Positions 26,765 through 35,381 are shown, counted from the stretch's first letter. The stretch: 64,000 nucleotides of DNA from Flavobacterium sp. KMS (GCF_000813005.1 NZ_JSYP01000021.1:28197-92196), one strand, 5' to 3'. Numbers and translations: made by a program. The notes: a model not told the origin generated them from the sequence alone.

Positions 26765-27145
26765 TTAACAGTTTCTGGGTGGCTGCCAGATAGACGAAAG
26801 TGAAATAGAAGAATAGGAAAAAGAATATGTATATAAAATTTCTTTTTTATACTTAAAATTGACTTTTTGTATTGTTTTATATTCTTGTATTAGTGGATAA
26901 AAGACAACAGAGGATATATTAGTATGTGATTTAAAAGGTAATTTCATATCCTTATCATAATCAGCATCAAATACATGTTGCGCCTGGTAATGAATACGTA
27001 AAAAGTTCAAAATAGTCAAATTACTATTTTGCTGTTTGTGTTCCATATAATGTTCTACCAAGAGAGGTAGCTTTATTAATTCACCTAATTGAGTAATTGA
27101 GAGTAGGTAAACAGATAAAAATAATATGGATAAATATTTTTTCAC
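26765..27145 (-). CDS. Small secreted protein of the metal-efflux operon leader type
   Basis: 126 residues with an N-terminal hydrophobic segment (YLSILFLSVYLLSITQL). The C-terminus ends in SSISLSSIWQPPRNC, typical of short Bacteroidetes proteins encoded just before CzcA/CusA genes, often as a leader to the efflux operon. It contains HxxH-like histidines (HYMEHKQQ) that could bind metal. It is immediately upstream of the CzcA/CzcB fusion remnant, so it is an orphan of a deleted operon. Family function is not established. Confidence 0.75.
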   Translation of the reverse strand: MKKYLSILFLSVYLLSITQLGELIKLPLLVEHYMEHKQQNSNLTILNFLRIHYQAQHVFDADYDKDMKLPFKSHTNISSVVFYPLIQEYKTIQKVNFKYKKEILYTYSFSYSSISLSSIWQPPRNC

Positions 27146-27149
27146 AGTA

Positions 27150-27172
27150 CAAATATACGTAATATTCGGATG
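27150..27172 (-). promoter_or_regulatory. -7 element and shared motif upstream of 26765-27145
   Basis: On the minus strand TATATTTG (27157-27150) matches the Bacteroidetes -7 consensus TAnnTTTG just before the start codon at 27145. Immediately upstream is CATCCGAATAT (27172-27162), which also occurs on the plus strand at 27591-27601 before the XRE gene. A clear -33 TTTG was not seen. Confidence 0.4.
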
Positions 27173-27528
27173 TTTTTTTTAGTAACCAATTGTTTATAAG
27201 TGTTGTAAATAGTTAAAAGAGGTTCAATAGTTTTGTCTCATCAAGAGTCTAGTTTTCGTAGCGTATATAAATTTAGTTTATTTATTTAATTGTAAATCAG
27301 TAAACTAAAGAAATCGATACAATGGGTGATTTATTTAAAAGTTAAAGGGCAGTAGTGTTATCTATATAGAGCTTGGCATACATTTGATTTTCTATTCACT
27401 TTATAGTTGAGGATATAAAAAGACTTAGGTTTTAAAAAGTTTGAATCTGCAAAGAGAGCTCTTATTAGAATTGAGGTTGCGCACATGTTGAAAAAAAACA
27501 AATAAGAAATCGAGAGAGTAGTAGTTAA

Positions 27529-27563
27529 AAACAACTATAAGTAGCATACAAACAACTATAAGT
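27529..27563 (+). repeat. Direct repeat, candidate operator of the XRE gene
   Basis: AAACAACTATAAGT occurs twice, at 27529-27542 and 27550-27563, 21 bases apart (two helical turns). It lies just upstream of the -33 element of the XRE gene promoter. Spacing and position fit binding of a dimeric regulator, perhaps autoregulation. The remainder of the 27146-27635 gap is AT-rich with no open frame that I would call. Confidence 0.5.
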
Positions 27564-27574
27564 GTTTGCTTTTT

Positions 27575-27606
27575 TTTGATGGCAAAAAAGCATCCGAATA
27601 TCTTTG
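27575..27606 (+). promoter_or_regulatory. Bacteroidetes-type promoter of the XRE gene
   Basis: -33 TTTG at 27575-27578 and -7 TATCTTTG at 27599-27606, separated by 20 bases, match the TTTG/TAnnTTTG promoter of the primary Bacteroidetes sigma factor. It ends 29 bases before the ATG at 27636. Confidence 0.55.
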
Positions 27607-27635
27607 CAATGTCGAATTAATAAAAAATAGTACTT

Positions 27636-28724
27636 ATGCTAAATACTAAAATGATTGGCAATAAAATTGCCGAGGCTCGAAAAAAAATAAATATTTCTCA
27701 AGCTCAGCTTTCTCAGCGGCTATTCATAAGTTCTCAGGCGGTAGGAAAGTGGGAGCGTGGTGAATCAATGCCAGATATCACTACTTTTAGCCGTCTGGCA
27801 GAAATTCTGGGTGTCGATCTTAATTATTTTTCAGAGCATTCCCAATCTGAAACGACTGAAACAGTAATCGATGCGTCTATTGTTAAACAATCTGATGAAT
27901 TGCAATCCTCATCTATTAAAGAGAAGAAAAAGATTAAGTGGGATTTGTCAGATAGTAACTGGGTAGAAGCTGACTTTTCCGGATTGAAAAACCTGCATGA
28001 AAAATTCAGTTCCTCCAACATGCAGCGTTGCTTTTTCATTGGTTCAGATTTGTCTGGTCTTCTTCTAAAGAATAATAATGTTGATGGCTGTGATTTCTCA
28101 GATTCTGACATCAGCAATAGCCAGATTCAGAAATCCAATTTACACAAAAATTTATTTAAGGGATGCAGTCTGAAAGAGGCAGAATTTTCTACTAGTTATA
28201 TTATGGGATGTAATTTCTCTGGAGCAAATCTTACCAGAGTGAATTTTCTAAAAAATAATCACGTTGATACTTGTGACTTTTCAGGTTCGGATATTAGCAG
28301 CAGTTACATTCAGGGCTCTAGCTTAGCCAATACTATTTTTAAAGACTGTTGCCTTAAAGAAACGGAGTTTTCAAGAAGTAGTGTCATGAGGTGTGATTTT
28401 TCTGATGCCAATTTTTCTGGACTGGCCTTTAAATCTGGAGCTTTTGGGAAGAATACAATTGTAAATGTTATTTGGAATCACACTTCTTTTACAGCAATGG
28501 AGATTGAAGATATAGTTTTCGAGGGTAGATTAGAAGACTGTTATTTTGAAAACTGTACCTTTAAAAGAGTAACATTCCAGAATGCTGTACTTACGAACAC
28601 TTTCTTTAAAAATAATAATTTGAAACGGGTTAAGTTCGTAGACTGTCAAGCAGATCAAATGACCTATGAGTTTCTGAAAAGTGGAAGCGCGGATTTGACG
28701 GGTATCAAATTATTAACACCCTAA
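27636..28724 (+). CDS. XRE-family HTH regulator fused to pentapeptide repeats
   Basis: 362 residues. An N-terminal helix-turn-helix of HTH_3 type covers about residues 8-66 (ARKKINISQAQLSQRL, SSQAVGKWERGESMPDI). After a polar linker (about 68-105) the rest is a chain of pentapeptide-like repeats with the A/C(N/D)(F/L)xx pattern (CDFSDSDIS, CNFSGANLT, CDFSGSDIS), forming a right-handed quadrilateral beta-helix. No membrane segment. The repeats could sense a protein or mimic DNA. Gene is monocistronic, with a TTTG/TAnnTTTG promoter and direct repeats upstream and a terminator downstream, so autoregulation is likely. An alternative start at Met6 is possible. Confidence 0.88.
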   Translation: MLNTKMIGNKIAEARKKINISQAQLSQRLFISSQAVGKWERGESMPDITTFSRLAEILGVDLNYFSEHSQSETTETVIDASIVKQSDELQSSSIKEKKKIKWDLSDSNWVEADFSGLKNLHEKFSSSNMQRCFFIGSDLSGLLLKNNNVDGCDFSDSDISNSQIQKSNLHKNLFKGCSLKEAEFSTSYIMGCNFSGANLTRVNFLKNNHVDTCDFSGSDISSSYIQGSSLANTIFKDCCLKETEFSRSSVMRCDFSDANFSGLAFKSGAFGKNTIVNVIWNHTSFTAMEIEDIVFEGRLEDCYFENCTFKRVTFQNAVLTNTFFKNNNLKRVKFVDCQADQMTYEFLKSGSADLTGIKLLTP

Positions 28725-28810
28725 AGAGGATTTTTACAAAATAGCTTAATGAGAATTAACTATCAATATGAGTTTGGTGAAGAAAACCTGTAGGATCTAA
28801 ATAAATGGGA

Positions 28811-28846
28811 AAAAAAATGCTAAATCGAAAGATTTAGCATTTTTTA
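28811..28846 (+). terminator. Rho-independent terminator after the XRE gene
   Basis: Stem ATGCTAAATC (28817-28826) / GATTTAGCAT (28831-28840) with a GAAA loop, flanked by A-run and T-run, so it could act in both directions. Confidence 0.85.
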
Positions 28847-28938
28847 TGAGAGCGTATTTTTCCTGAATCTTTTTGATTGTTTTTTTGTTTAACTAGTCTA
28901 CCAACATTTGCCTCCTATCTGTATCAGAGGACATTTAA

Positions 28939-29046
28939 TGGTTTGGTAAGATTTACTATTTAAGTGTGGGTGATAAAGCCCCGTTTGGTATTGATAATTT
29001 TGAAAATTTCACCAAAGGTGTCGACAAAAGGGATTATGGGATCTAA
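28939..29046 (+). pseudogene. Possible gene remnant in a 560-bp gap
   Basis: The gap 28725-29286 has no full gene. One frame from 28939 to the stop at 29044-29046 encodes a protein-like tail (LSVGDKAPFGIDNFENFTKG then VDKRDYGI) with no start codon and a stop immediately upstream in frame. A second terminator follows at 29155-29186, with no other gene to serve. This suggests the 3' end of a decayed gene. Family not recognised; a chance open stretch cannot be excluded. Confidence 0.3.
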
Positions 29047-29154
29047 CTATATGATTTATCTTTTAGGAGTTCTAAATCTTTTAATCCATAACTAATAAAG
29101 GCTATTGCTTTCCAATTCAGAAGAAGTCAAATAATTTCTTTTAGATTATAGATT

Positions 29155-29186
29155 AAAGCCGAACTAGTAATAGTTCGGCTTTTTTT
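29155..29186 (+). terminator. Rho-independent terminator
   Basis: Stem AAAGCCGAACTA (29155-29166) / TAGTTCGGCTTT (29171-29182), GTAA loop, then TTTT. It precedes the lipoprotein gene at 29287 and follows only the possible gene remnant. Confidence 0.85.
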
Positions 29187-29286
29187 ATGCGAAAAAACTA
29201 TTCTAGAACTATTTTTTTAATTGTTTCATTAATGTTTTTTTATTAGGAAAAATTAGATTTAATTTGCCGAAAACTAACAAATAAAT

Positions 29287-29859
29287 ATGAAAAAAATTTT
29301 AGGAACAGGATTAGTGATTTTATCATTATTCTTTGCAGGATGTAGTAGCGATAGTGGCGATGATACTAATGACGCAAACAATGCTAATAATGCAAACAAT
29401 CAGGCTAGCTCAATTACTGCAAGTATTAATGGTGCTGCCTGGACAGGTAAGGTTAATAGCGTAACATTAATTCGTGCAACAAGTACAAAGGAGCAACGTT
29501 TTGATATAAGTGCTCAGGATGCATCACAATTATTGTCTTTGACATTTTCTAGCGAATTAACGACTGATAATGGGATGCCTGTGCGTACTTATTCTTTTGA
29601 TGAAGAAAGCGAAACAAGCGATGCGTTATTTATAAATACGTATTTAATAGGGAATAGTACTTATACTGAGCATGCTCCTAAAATAGGGAAAATAACAGTT
29701 ACCTCTATTGATAAAGAAAAGAAAACTATTTCGGGAACATTTAGTTTTACTGCTATAAAAGCTGGTTCGTTGCAAAATCAAATTGTAACTCCAGAAACGG
29801 TAGAAGTTAGCAAAGGTGTTTTTACAAATTTATCTTATAAGGTAATTACGATAGATTAA
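29287..29859 (+). CDS. Secreted lipoprotein, DUF6252-like
   Basis: 190 residues. Lipobox LFFAGCSSDSGDD (Cys near residue 19), then an Asn/Asp-rich linker (about 26-38), then a compact beta-rich domain starting SITASINGAAWTGKV (about 41-55). This opening and size match small Bacteroidetes lipoproteins of the DUF6252 type, which are expected at the cell surface or periplasm. Function unknown. It stands alone between two terminators. Confidence 0.75.
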   Translation: MKKILGTGLVILSLFFAGCSSDSGDDTNDANNANNANNQASSITASINGAAWTGKVNSVTLIRATSTKEQRFDISAQDASQLLSLTFSSELTTDNGMPVRTYSFDEESETSDALFINTYLIGNSTYTEHAPKIGKITVTSIDKEKKTISGTFSFTAIKAGSLQNQIVTPETVEVSKGVFTNLSYKVITID

Positions 29860-29872
29860 TTATTCTAAAAGC

Positions 29873-29909
29873 ATAAAAAAACCGAGCCAGAAATGACTCG
29901 GTTTTTTTA
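29873..29909 (+). terminator. Bidirectional terminator between convergent genes
   Basis: AAAAAAACCGAG (left) pairs with CTCGGTTTTTTT (right) around a short AGCCAGAAATGA-like loop, with outer GCATAAA/TTTATGC pairing. Serves the lipoprotein gene on the plus strand and the zinc-ribbon protein gene on the minus strand. Confidence 0.88.
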
Positions 29910-29922
29910 TGCTTTATACTTT

Positions 29923-30594
29923 TTAAAATTCAATGTATTCGTCTTCTGGATTTCTTATGATTATTGCTCCAACCGTAATTATCATTTCATCTTTAGAGGC
30001 AGTAGTTTTCTTTAAATTTATTTTAATTTTTGGGTTATGGGTAAGTTTTAATTCTACATTATCATAAGTAAGATAAGATACTTGTAATATATCTCCTTTT
30101 TTTGCCTTTATAGAGAATTTACCATCAAAAGCAGTATGCATACTTCTTCCTTTTATCTTTATAGTTGCTCCAGGCATTGGTAGTTTTTCTTCGTCATAAA
30201 CGGTTCCTGTATATGTAATCTCGTCTTTATCATCGGCAGAAATCGTGTCGTTGGGGAGTTTTATATCGGTTTGTTCTGTTTTTATAGCTTCTTGTGCTTT
30301 TACACTTTGATTTCCTAATCCTAAGAAAGTAATTACAGACGCGGCAGCTATCATCCAGAAAGAATTTTTTTCTTTTGGAACCATAATATTGCGGTTAAGC
30401 TGTGTGTTATTAAAACGTCCACATAAGCTATTATTCTTGGTATATGCTATAAGAATTTCTCTATCTGATGCTTTTGTAAAATCAATCACATTTTTCTGGC
30501 AGTTGCTACAAAATCTACCTTTTTCGGTTGGTGTCATTTCTAGCCAGTTTTCGTGACAAGGTTTTGGAATTGATATTTTGATATTATTTTTCAT
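29923..30594 (-). CDS. Zinc-ribbon / membrane / CarboxypepD_reg-like protein (copy 1)
   Basis: 223 residues from the ATG at 30594; the open frame extends ten codons upstream to a TTG, but the neighbouring paralogue begins at the equivalent ATG, so that start was used. N-terminal cytoplasmic part has CHENW and FCSNCQKNV (about 10-35), a probable metal-binding Cys cluster. One membrane helix follows (IAAASVITFLGLGNQ, about 90-104), then a CarboxypepD_reg-like beta-sandwich (YTGTVYDEEKLPMPGATIKIKG, split as GTVYDEEKLPMPGAT and TAFDGKFSIKAKKGD). Such proteins span the inner membrane with a periplasmic Ig-like domain. Function unknown; it is a tandem paralogue of the next gene. Confidence 0.8.
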   Translation of the reverse strand: MKNNIKISIPKPCHENWLEMTPTEKGRFCSNCQKNVIDFTKASDREILIAYTKNNSLCGRFNNTQLNRNIMVPKEKNSFWMIAAASVITFLGLGNQSVKAQEAIKTEQTDIKLPNDTISADDKDEITYTGTVYDEEKLPMPGATIKIKGRSMHTAFDGKFSIKAKKGDILQVSYLTYDNVELKLTHNPKIKINLKKTTASKDEMIITVGAIIIRNPEDEYIEF

Positions 30595-30684
30595 TTTAAT
30601 TTGAATTAAATTTTCATCAGACAAATAATATTATGGAGTACATTTTTTGTGTGTGCCTAGCTTTTGTGAGTTTTATAAATGTAT

Positions 30685-31329
30685 TTAATCATCTTCTGTT
30701 TTTGCTGTAACGACTTCTCCTATAAAATAATAATTTTTCATTATTGGTTTAATTTTAATATCATTTTCAAGTTTAAATTCGGTGGTTAAAAAATCTTCAT
30801 GTTGAAATATTAAAACTGCTCCTTTTTTTGCCTTTATTGTAAACTCTCCGTCAAAATTAGTTTTGGTTTCAATTTTGGTTCGTTTTACTTTAACATTAGC
30901 ATCTGTTATTGGGTTATTTTGAGAATCATATAAAGTTCCTGTATAGGTTATGAGGTCTTTTTTAGACTTAACCTTTATATTGTTTTTAAGTTGTTTGCGG
31001 TCTGTTTGTTCTGTTTTTGCCTTTTCTTGTGCTCTTATTATTTGATTTCCTAATCCTAAAAATGCAATTGCTGATGCTGCAGCAATCATCCAGATTGATT
31101 TTTTTTCTTTAGGAATTATCATTTTTCTATTAAGTTGTGTACTATTAAAACGTCCACATAAGCTATTATTCTTGGTATATGCTATAAGAATTTCTCTATC
31201 TGATGCTTTTGTAAAATCAATTACATTTTTCTGGCAATTGCTACAAAATCTACCTTTTTCGGTTGGTGTCATTTCTAGCCAGTTTTCGTGACAAGGTTTT
31301 GGAATTGATATTTTGATATTATTTTTCAT
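30685..31329 (-). CDS. Zinc-ribbon / membrane / CarboxypepD_reg-like protein (copy 2)
   Basis: 214 residues. Residues 1-75 are almost identical to copy 1, including the Cys cluster (PCHENW, FCSNCQKNV) and NSLCGRF. The membrane helix is similar (IAAASAIAFLGLGNQII), and the C-terminal CarboxypepD_reg-like domain has diverged (GTLYDSQNNPITDANVKVK, TNFDGEFTIKAKKGA). The 5' flanks of the two genes are also near identical. This is the upstream copy on the minus strand; the 90-bp gap between the copies carries no terminator that I see, so they may be co-transcribed. Confidence 0.8.
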   Translation of the reverse strand: MKNNIKISIPKPCHENWLEMTPTEKGRFCSNCQKNVIDFTKASDREILIAYTKNNSLCGRFNSTQLNRKMIIPKEKKSIWMIAAASAIAFLGLGNQIIRAQEKAKTEQTDRKQLKNNIKVKSKKDLITYTGTLYDSQNNPITDANVKVKRTKIETKTNFDGEFTIKAKKGAVLIFQHEDFLTTEFKLENDIKIKPIMKNYYFIGEVVTAKTEDD

Positions 31330-31707
31330 TTTAATTCAAATTAAATTTTCATCAAACCCATAATGTTATGTAAGCACATTAGCTGTTTAAAGATGTAATA
31401 AACATGGCATGTACACTTCTTTTTGTTCCAGATTGCTTTTACGAGTTTAAAAATAGGAATTAATTGATTAAGGATTTGAATATTTTTTTAAATGATTAAA
31501 ATTTTATAGAGGTTAATGTCAAATTATTTTGTCAAGATTAATAAGAACTTGACTCAGGTTATCTTAGGGTTATACTATTTTATCCGATGTTGTTTTTAGT
31601 GCATTCTTTTAGCTAAAACATTGGTTTCCATTATTTTTTATTCTTTTTATTTGTAGCAAATCAGACATAAATAGTCTTTCATTTATCTAACTTTAAAAAC
31701 CATAATT
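31330..31707. other. Intergenic, 378 bp
   Basis: Between divergent genes (copy 2 paralogue on minus, SdpI-like on plus). AT-rich, with no open frame, hairpin terminator or long repeat that I can support. It must hold promoters for both genes; none was clear enough to call. Confidence 0.5.
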
Positions 31708-32034
31708 ATGTATTCAGAATTTTTAGTTTCAATACTTTTATTTGTTGTTTCAATGGTATTAATGCTTTTTCCACCAAAAAGAATTAATCGCTTTTATGGT
31801 TATCGAACTAAAAAATCGATGAAGAATATCGAGAATTGGAATTTTTCAAATCATTTTGCCTCTATTGCAATTTTTGTAATCTCAGTTGGTAATATTATAG
31901 GGTTTTGTGTTGCGTCTTTATTTGTAGATGGAGTAAATAAAATTGTTTTTGCTGTAATTTTATTAGCTGAATTGGGATTGGTTTTTCTTATTACTGAAAG
32001 AAAATTATCTGAATATGAAAAAATAAGTAAATAG
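31708..32034 (+). CDS. SdpI-family membrane protein
   Basis: 108 residues with three membrane helices (about 4-20, 50-68, 76-94) and the SdpI-type core PPKRINRFYGYRTKKSMKN (about 22-40) followed by NWNFSNHFA (about 43-51). SdpI in Bacillus confers immunity to the SdpC toxin, but short family members are widespread with unknown roles. The stop is one base before the ATG of the hydrolase gene, so the two are co-transcribed. Confidence 0.8.
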   Translation: MYSEFLVSILLFVVSMVLMLFPPKRINRFYGYRTKKSMKNIENWNFSNHFASIAIFVISVGNIIGFCVASLFVDGVNKIVFAVILLAELGLVFLITERKLSEYEKISK

Positions 32035-32035
32035 G

Positions 32036-33079
32036 ATGACATCTATTTTATTTTTTAAAAAAATGAAAGCACTATCATTGGTAGTGCTTTTTTGTATATC
32101 GGGATATTCACAAGAAGTTTTTACATATGAGAAAGAGATCAGTGAAATCGGAAAATATGACTCTACTGAGATTGAAATCGAACAAACCGAAGAAAAAATA
32201 AAACTTTATGGAACTTTAATTTGTCCTAAAACAGAATTTGATAAAGTAGTAATTATTATACCAGGTTCAGGTAAAGATTCCAGGAATAGTCATTATATTT
32301 TGGTAGAAGAGTTATTGAAGAATGATATTGCCGTTTTTAGATATGACGAAAGAGGTGTTGGGAAATCTGAGGGTAAATATAACATGGTTTCTTATTGTAT
32401 ATCTGACAAGATAAATGATGTTATTTATGCAATTGAACATATCAAAAGTTTACCATTCTTAAAAGATAAAAAAATTGGTGTAATTGCACATAGTGAAGGT
32501 GGTTTAGCAAGTATTGGAGCAATTGAAAAAGGAACAAATGTTGATTTTTTAGTCCAATGGGCCACACCAGTAGAAAAGCATGGAGCTTTCTTAAAATACC
32601 AAGTAAAAACTGGAGTAAATTTACAAGAGAGGAATCTTCAATATACAGATTTAGAAACTAAACTCGAGGTTATGGACTTGATCCATAAGATGGTAGAAGA
32701 AAATAAAAATGATACTAACGATTTATTAAGAGAGAAAATTAAAATTTCATTAAAAGAAAAAGGCTTTAAGAAAAAAAAAATCGAATGGTATATTTCTTTT
32801 CCTACCTATTTAGATTTATTAAGAAAGAACTACGAAGACACGTATAGAGCCCTTAAAATACCTACACTTTATATAATTGGGAGCAACGATAAATTTGTAG
32901 ATCCAGTATCGAATATCAATCTTTTAAAAAGCTTTGACAATGATAATATTGAGATAAAACTTTTTAATAACCTCAATCACTATTTGACTTATGGTGAAAT
33001 AAAAGCAATGAATTTTCATTTATATGAAATAGATAATTTGGCGTTAGTAGAGATTATTACTTGGATTAAAAAGATTTAG
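32036..33079 (+). CDS. Secreted alpha/beta hydrolase
   Basis: 347 residues. A signal peptide follows Met10 (KALSLVVLFCISGYSQ); translation may begin there (32063) or at 32036. The hydrolase fold shows VVIIIPGSGKDSRN (about 66-79, oxyanion region), YDERGVGKSEG (about 102-112), the nucleophile elbow AHSEGG (about 150-155) and a late LNHYLTYG with the probable catalytic His (about 314-321). Matches dienelactone-hydrolase/serine aminopeptidase-like S33 proteins. Periplasmic; substrate unknown. Confidence 0.83.
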   Translation: MTSILFFKKMKALSLVVLFCISGYSQEVFTYEKEISEIGKYDSTEIEIEQTEEKIKLYGTLICPKTEFDKVVIIIPGSGKDSRNSHYILVEELLKNDIAVFRYDERGVGKSEGKYNMVSYCISDKINDVIYAIEHIKSLPFLKDKKIGVIAHSEGGLASIGAIEKGTNVDFLVQWATPVEKHGAFLKYQVKTGVNLQERNLQYTDLETKLEVMDLIHKMVEENKNDTNDLLREKIKISLKEKGFKKKKIEWYISFPTYLDLLRKNYEDTYRALKIPTLYIIGSNDKFVDPVSNINLLKSFDNDNIEIKLFNNLNHYLTYGEIKAMNFHLYEIDNLALVEIITWIKKI

Positions 33080-33386
33080 TCATTTTTTTCTTAAAATAAA
33101 ATAGGTGATTTTAAGGTGAATATTTGGTCTTTTATCCTTTAGAGAAAATAAAAAGCAAAGTAATAGTGTAAATAATTTTATAGCTTAAAAATTAAATTAT
33201 AAAGGCGAATAATATTGTGATGACACCATTTTTACATTCGCATTTTACCGTATTTATGAGAGAAATCTATTTTCGGGAACTAAAAAATACGGTTGAGGTC
33301 CAAAAAATGATTCTTCGGTAGTTTTAGAAAGAATCTAAACGAATAATTAAGGAACTTTACTTCTATAATTATTTAATTGATATATT
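33080..33386. other. Intergenic, 307 bp
   Basis: AT-rich gap between the hydrolase and the universal stress protein. A 21-codon open stretch (about 33257-33321) lacks features of a gene. No terminator, dyad or repeat that I can support. Confidence 0.45.
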
Positions 33387-34220
33387 ATGACTTCACCACT
33401 TACTATTATTGCAGCTACAAATTTTTCCGATATAGCAAATAACGCTGTTGCTTATGCAGCGGGACTTGCAAAAGCCACAAGTGCCAAGCTTGTTTTGTTT
33501 AATTCCTTCTCTTTGGGGTTACATAGCTCTAATGCCCATATTACTGCCGAAGCTATGCAAAAGCAAATTGAGAAAGCTACCGAGAAACTAGAAATTTTCG
33601 GGAAAGAAATTGCAGATCTTTATGCTATCGAAGTAAGTTGTTTTTGCAAATATTCTTTCCTGGAGGATCAGCTTACATCGATAATTGACGATACTAATGC
33701 TGAGTTAGTTGTCATGGGAATGGCAGAGCGATCTTTTGAGCAGGAATTATTAGGAAATTCAACAACATCGGTAATAAAGAACTTAAATATACCAGTATTG
33801 GCAGTTCCTAAAAATGCTAGTTTCCAGAACATACAAAAAATACTCTACGCTTGTGATACTTTAAGTTTCTCTTCGATAAAAAGATTTAGTTGGTTAAAAG
33901 ATATTGTAGGTAATCTTGGTGCCGAGCTAGAGTTTTTTAGTGTAGATGAAAAAATAGACAATCTTAAGCAGGAGCAGGGGGTACAGCTATTAAATTCTTC
34001 GCTTGAAGAAGAGTTTAAAGAAGTTAAATATATTTATAAAACGGTTAAGTCTAATGCTGTAATTAATGAGATCAAGAAAGAAATCAAGAATTATAATGCA
34101 GATATTTTAGTAATGGTACCACAAAGGTATGGTTTTTGGGATTCTTTGGTGCATAAAAGTAAAACCAGAATTATGGCAGCAGGTTTAGATATACCCCTAT
34201 TATCTTTTCCTAATTTCTGA
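33387..34220 (+). CDS. Universal stress protein, tandem two-domain
   Basis: 277 residues made of two UspA domains. The first has IIAATNFSDIANNAVAYAAG (about 7-26) and the nucleotide-binding-type end VVMGMAERSF..LLGNSTTSVI (about 108-130) with NIPVLAVP. The second (about 148-277) is degenerate, ending with DILVMVPQRYGFWDSL and LDIPLLSFP. Cytoplasmic. Tandem Usp proteins are common in Flavobacteria. It is followed 53 bases later by the FabH-like gene in the same direction. Confidence 0.88.
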   Translation: MTSPLTIIAATNFSDIANNAVAYAAGLAKATSAKLVLFNSFSLGLHSSNAHITAEAMQKQIEKATEKLEIFGKEIADLYAIEVSCFCKYSFLEDQLTSIIDDTNAELVVMGMAERSFEQELLGNSTTSVIKNLNIPVLAVPKNASFQNIQKILYACDTLSFSSIKRFSWLKDIVGNLGAELEFFSVDEKIDNLKQEQGVQLLNSSLEEEFKEVKYIYKTVKSNAVINEIKKEIKNYNADILVMVPQRYGFWDSLVHKSKTRIMAAGLDIPLLSFPNF

Positions 34221-34273
34221 TGATATTTTTATTTTATATAAAAGCAAAGAAATAACAATATAATCGATTAAAA

Positions 34274-35320
34274 ATGAATGCAACAATTACGGCTATAGGT
34301 GGCTTTGTACCGACTTCTATCCTTAGTAATGAGATGATCTCTGAAACGGTTAATACAACTGTTGAATGGATTGAAAAAAGAACTGGAATAAAAGAACGAA
34401 GACTAGCTACTGGCAAAGATCAGGCAACATCAGACCTTGCTTGTGCTGCAATTGAGAATTTATTGCAAAACTATGATGTTGACCCAAAGGAAATAGATGG
34501 ATTATTGCTGGCAACAACAACTCCAGACCATCTTTTAACTCCTACAGCAAGTAAAATATGCGAAATAAGCGGACTTACCAATGCATTTGGATTTGATCTT
34601 AACGCAGCTTGTAGCGGCTTTTTGTATGCGCTAGAAATGGCTACTACAATGATTGAAAGTGGTCGATATGAAAAAATTATTGTGGTTGGAGCTGATAAAA
34701 TGAGCTCAATTGTAGATTACGAGGACCGCAATACCTGTATTCTTTTTGGAGACGGGGCAGGTGCTGTACTTTTGGAGAAAACAGATTTAGAATATGGAAT
34801 GATGAAAAGCATCTTGCGTACAGACGGAAGCGGTACATCAGCATTATTAGTGCCTGGAGGTGGCTCTAAACTTCCTGCTACAGTGGGAACTATTGTAAAC
34901 CGAGATCATTATATTAAGCAAGAAGGGGCTTTTGTATTTAAAAAAGCTGTTGAATCTATGAGTAGTGTTTCTCAAGATGTTCTTGCTAGTAATGGGTTAA
35001 GTGTAGAAGATGTTGATTGGGTTGTGCCACATCAGGCTAATTTGAGAATCATTAACGCTGTAGGCGAAAGTTTAAATATTGGAACTGAAAAGGTTAAGGT
35101 GAATATTGATAAATATGGTAATACAACATCTGCAACGATTCCGTTATGTCTTTGGGATTTTGCAGCTGATTTTAAGGAAGGCCAGAACATATTAATTACC
35201 ACCTTTGGAGCTGGTTTTTCGTGGGGAGCGACTTGTATAAAATGGGGAGTTATGCGAAAACAGAAACCTGTAAAGTCTTCAAAAAACGATAAAAAATCAG
35301 AATATGTTTTAACACATTAA
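34274..35320 (+). CDS. fabH: 3-oxoacyl-ACP synthase III (FabH-like)
   Basis: 348 residues with the complete thiolase-fold catalytic triad: Cys in NAACSGFLYALEMA (about 111-124), His in VVPHQANLRI (about 257-266), Asn in YGNTTSATIPL (about 287-297). The N-terminal ITAIGGFVPTSILSN is typical. It condenses an acyl-CoA starter with malonyl-ACP to begin fatty-acid synthesis. It is not beside plsX or rpmF, so it may be a second copy with a specialised starter or stress role. About 15 extra Lys-rich residues at the C-terminus. Confidence 0.9.
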   Translation: MNATITAIGGFVPTSILSNEMISETVNTTVEWIEKRTGIKERRLATGKDQATSDLACAAIENLLQNYDVDPKEIDGLLLATTTPDHLLTPTASKICEISGLTNAFGFDLNAACSGFLYALEMATTMIESGRYEKIIVVGADKMSSIVDYEDRNTCILFGDGAGAVLLEKTDLEYGMMKSILRTDGSGTSALLVPGGGSKLPATVGTIVNRDHYIKQEGAFVFKKAVESMSSVSQDVLASNGLSVEDVDWVVPHQANLRIINAVGESLNIGTEKVKVNIDKYGNTTSATIPLCLWDFAADFKEGQNILITTFGAGFSWGATCIKWGVMRKQKPVKSSKNDKKSEYVLTH

Positions 35321-35381
35321 TAGAGATTTCAATTACTTTAATAATTTTCTTAATACAACAATTGTTCTTACTTATTAGCTT

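Noticed and set aside
31708..33079. SdpI-like gene plus hydrolase as a toxin-immunity pair
   Set aside because: No SdpC-like or other toxin gene is nearby, and short SdpI-like proteins are common without toxins.
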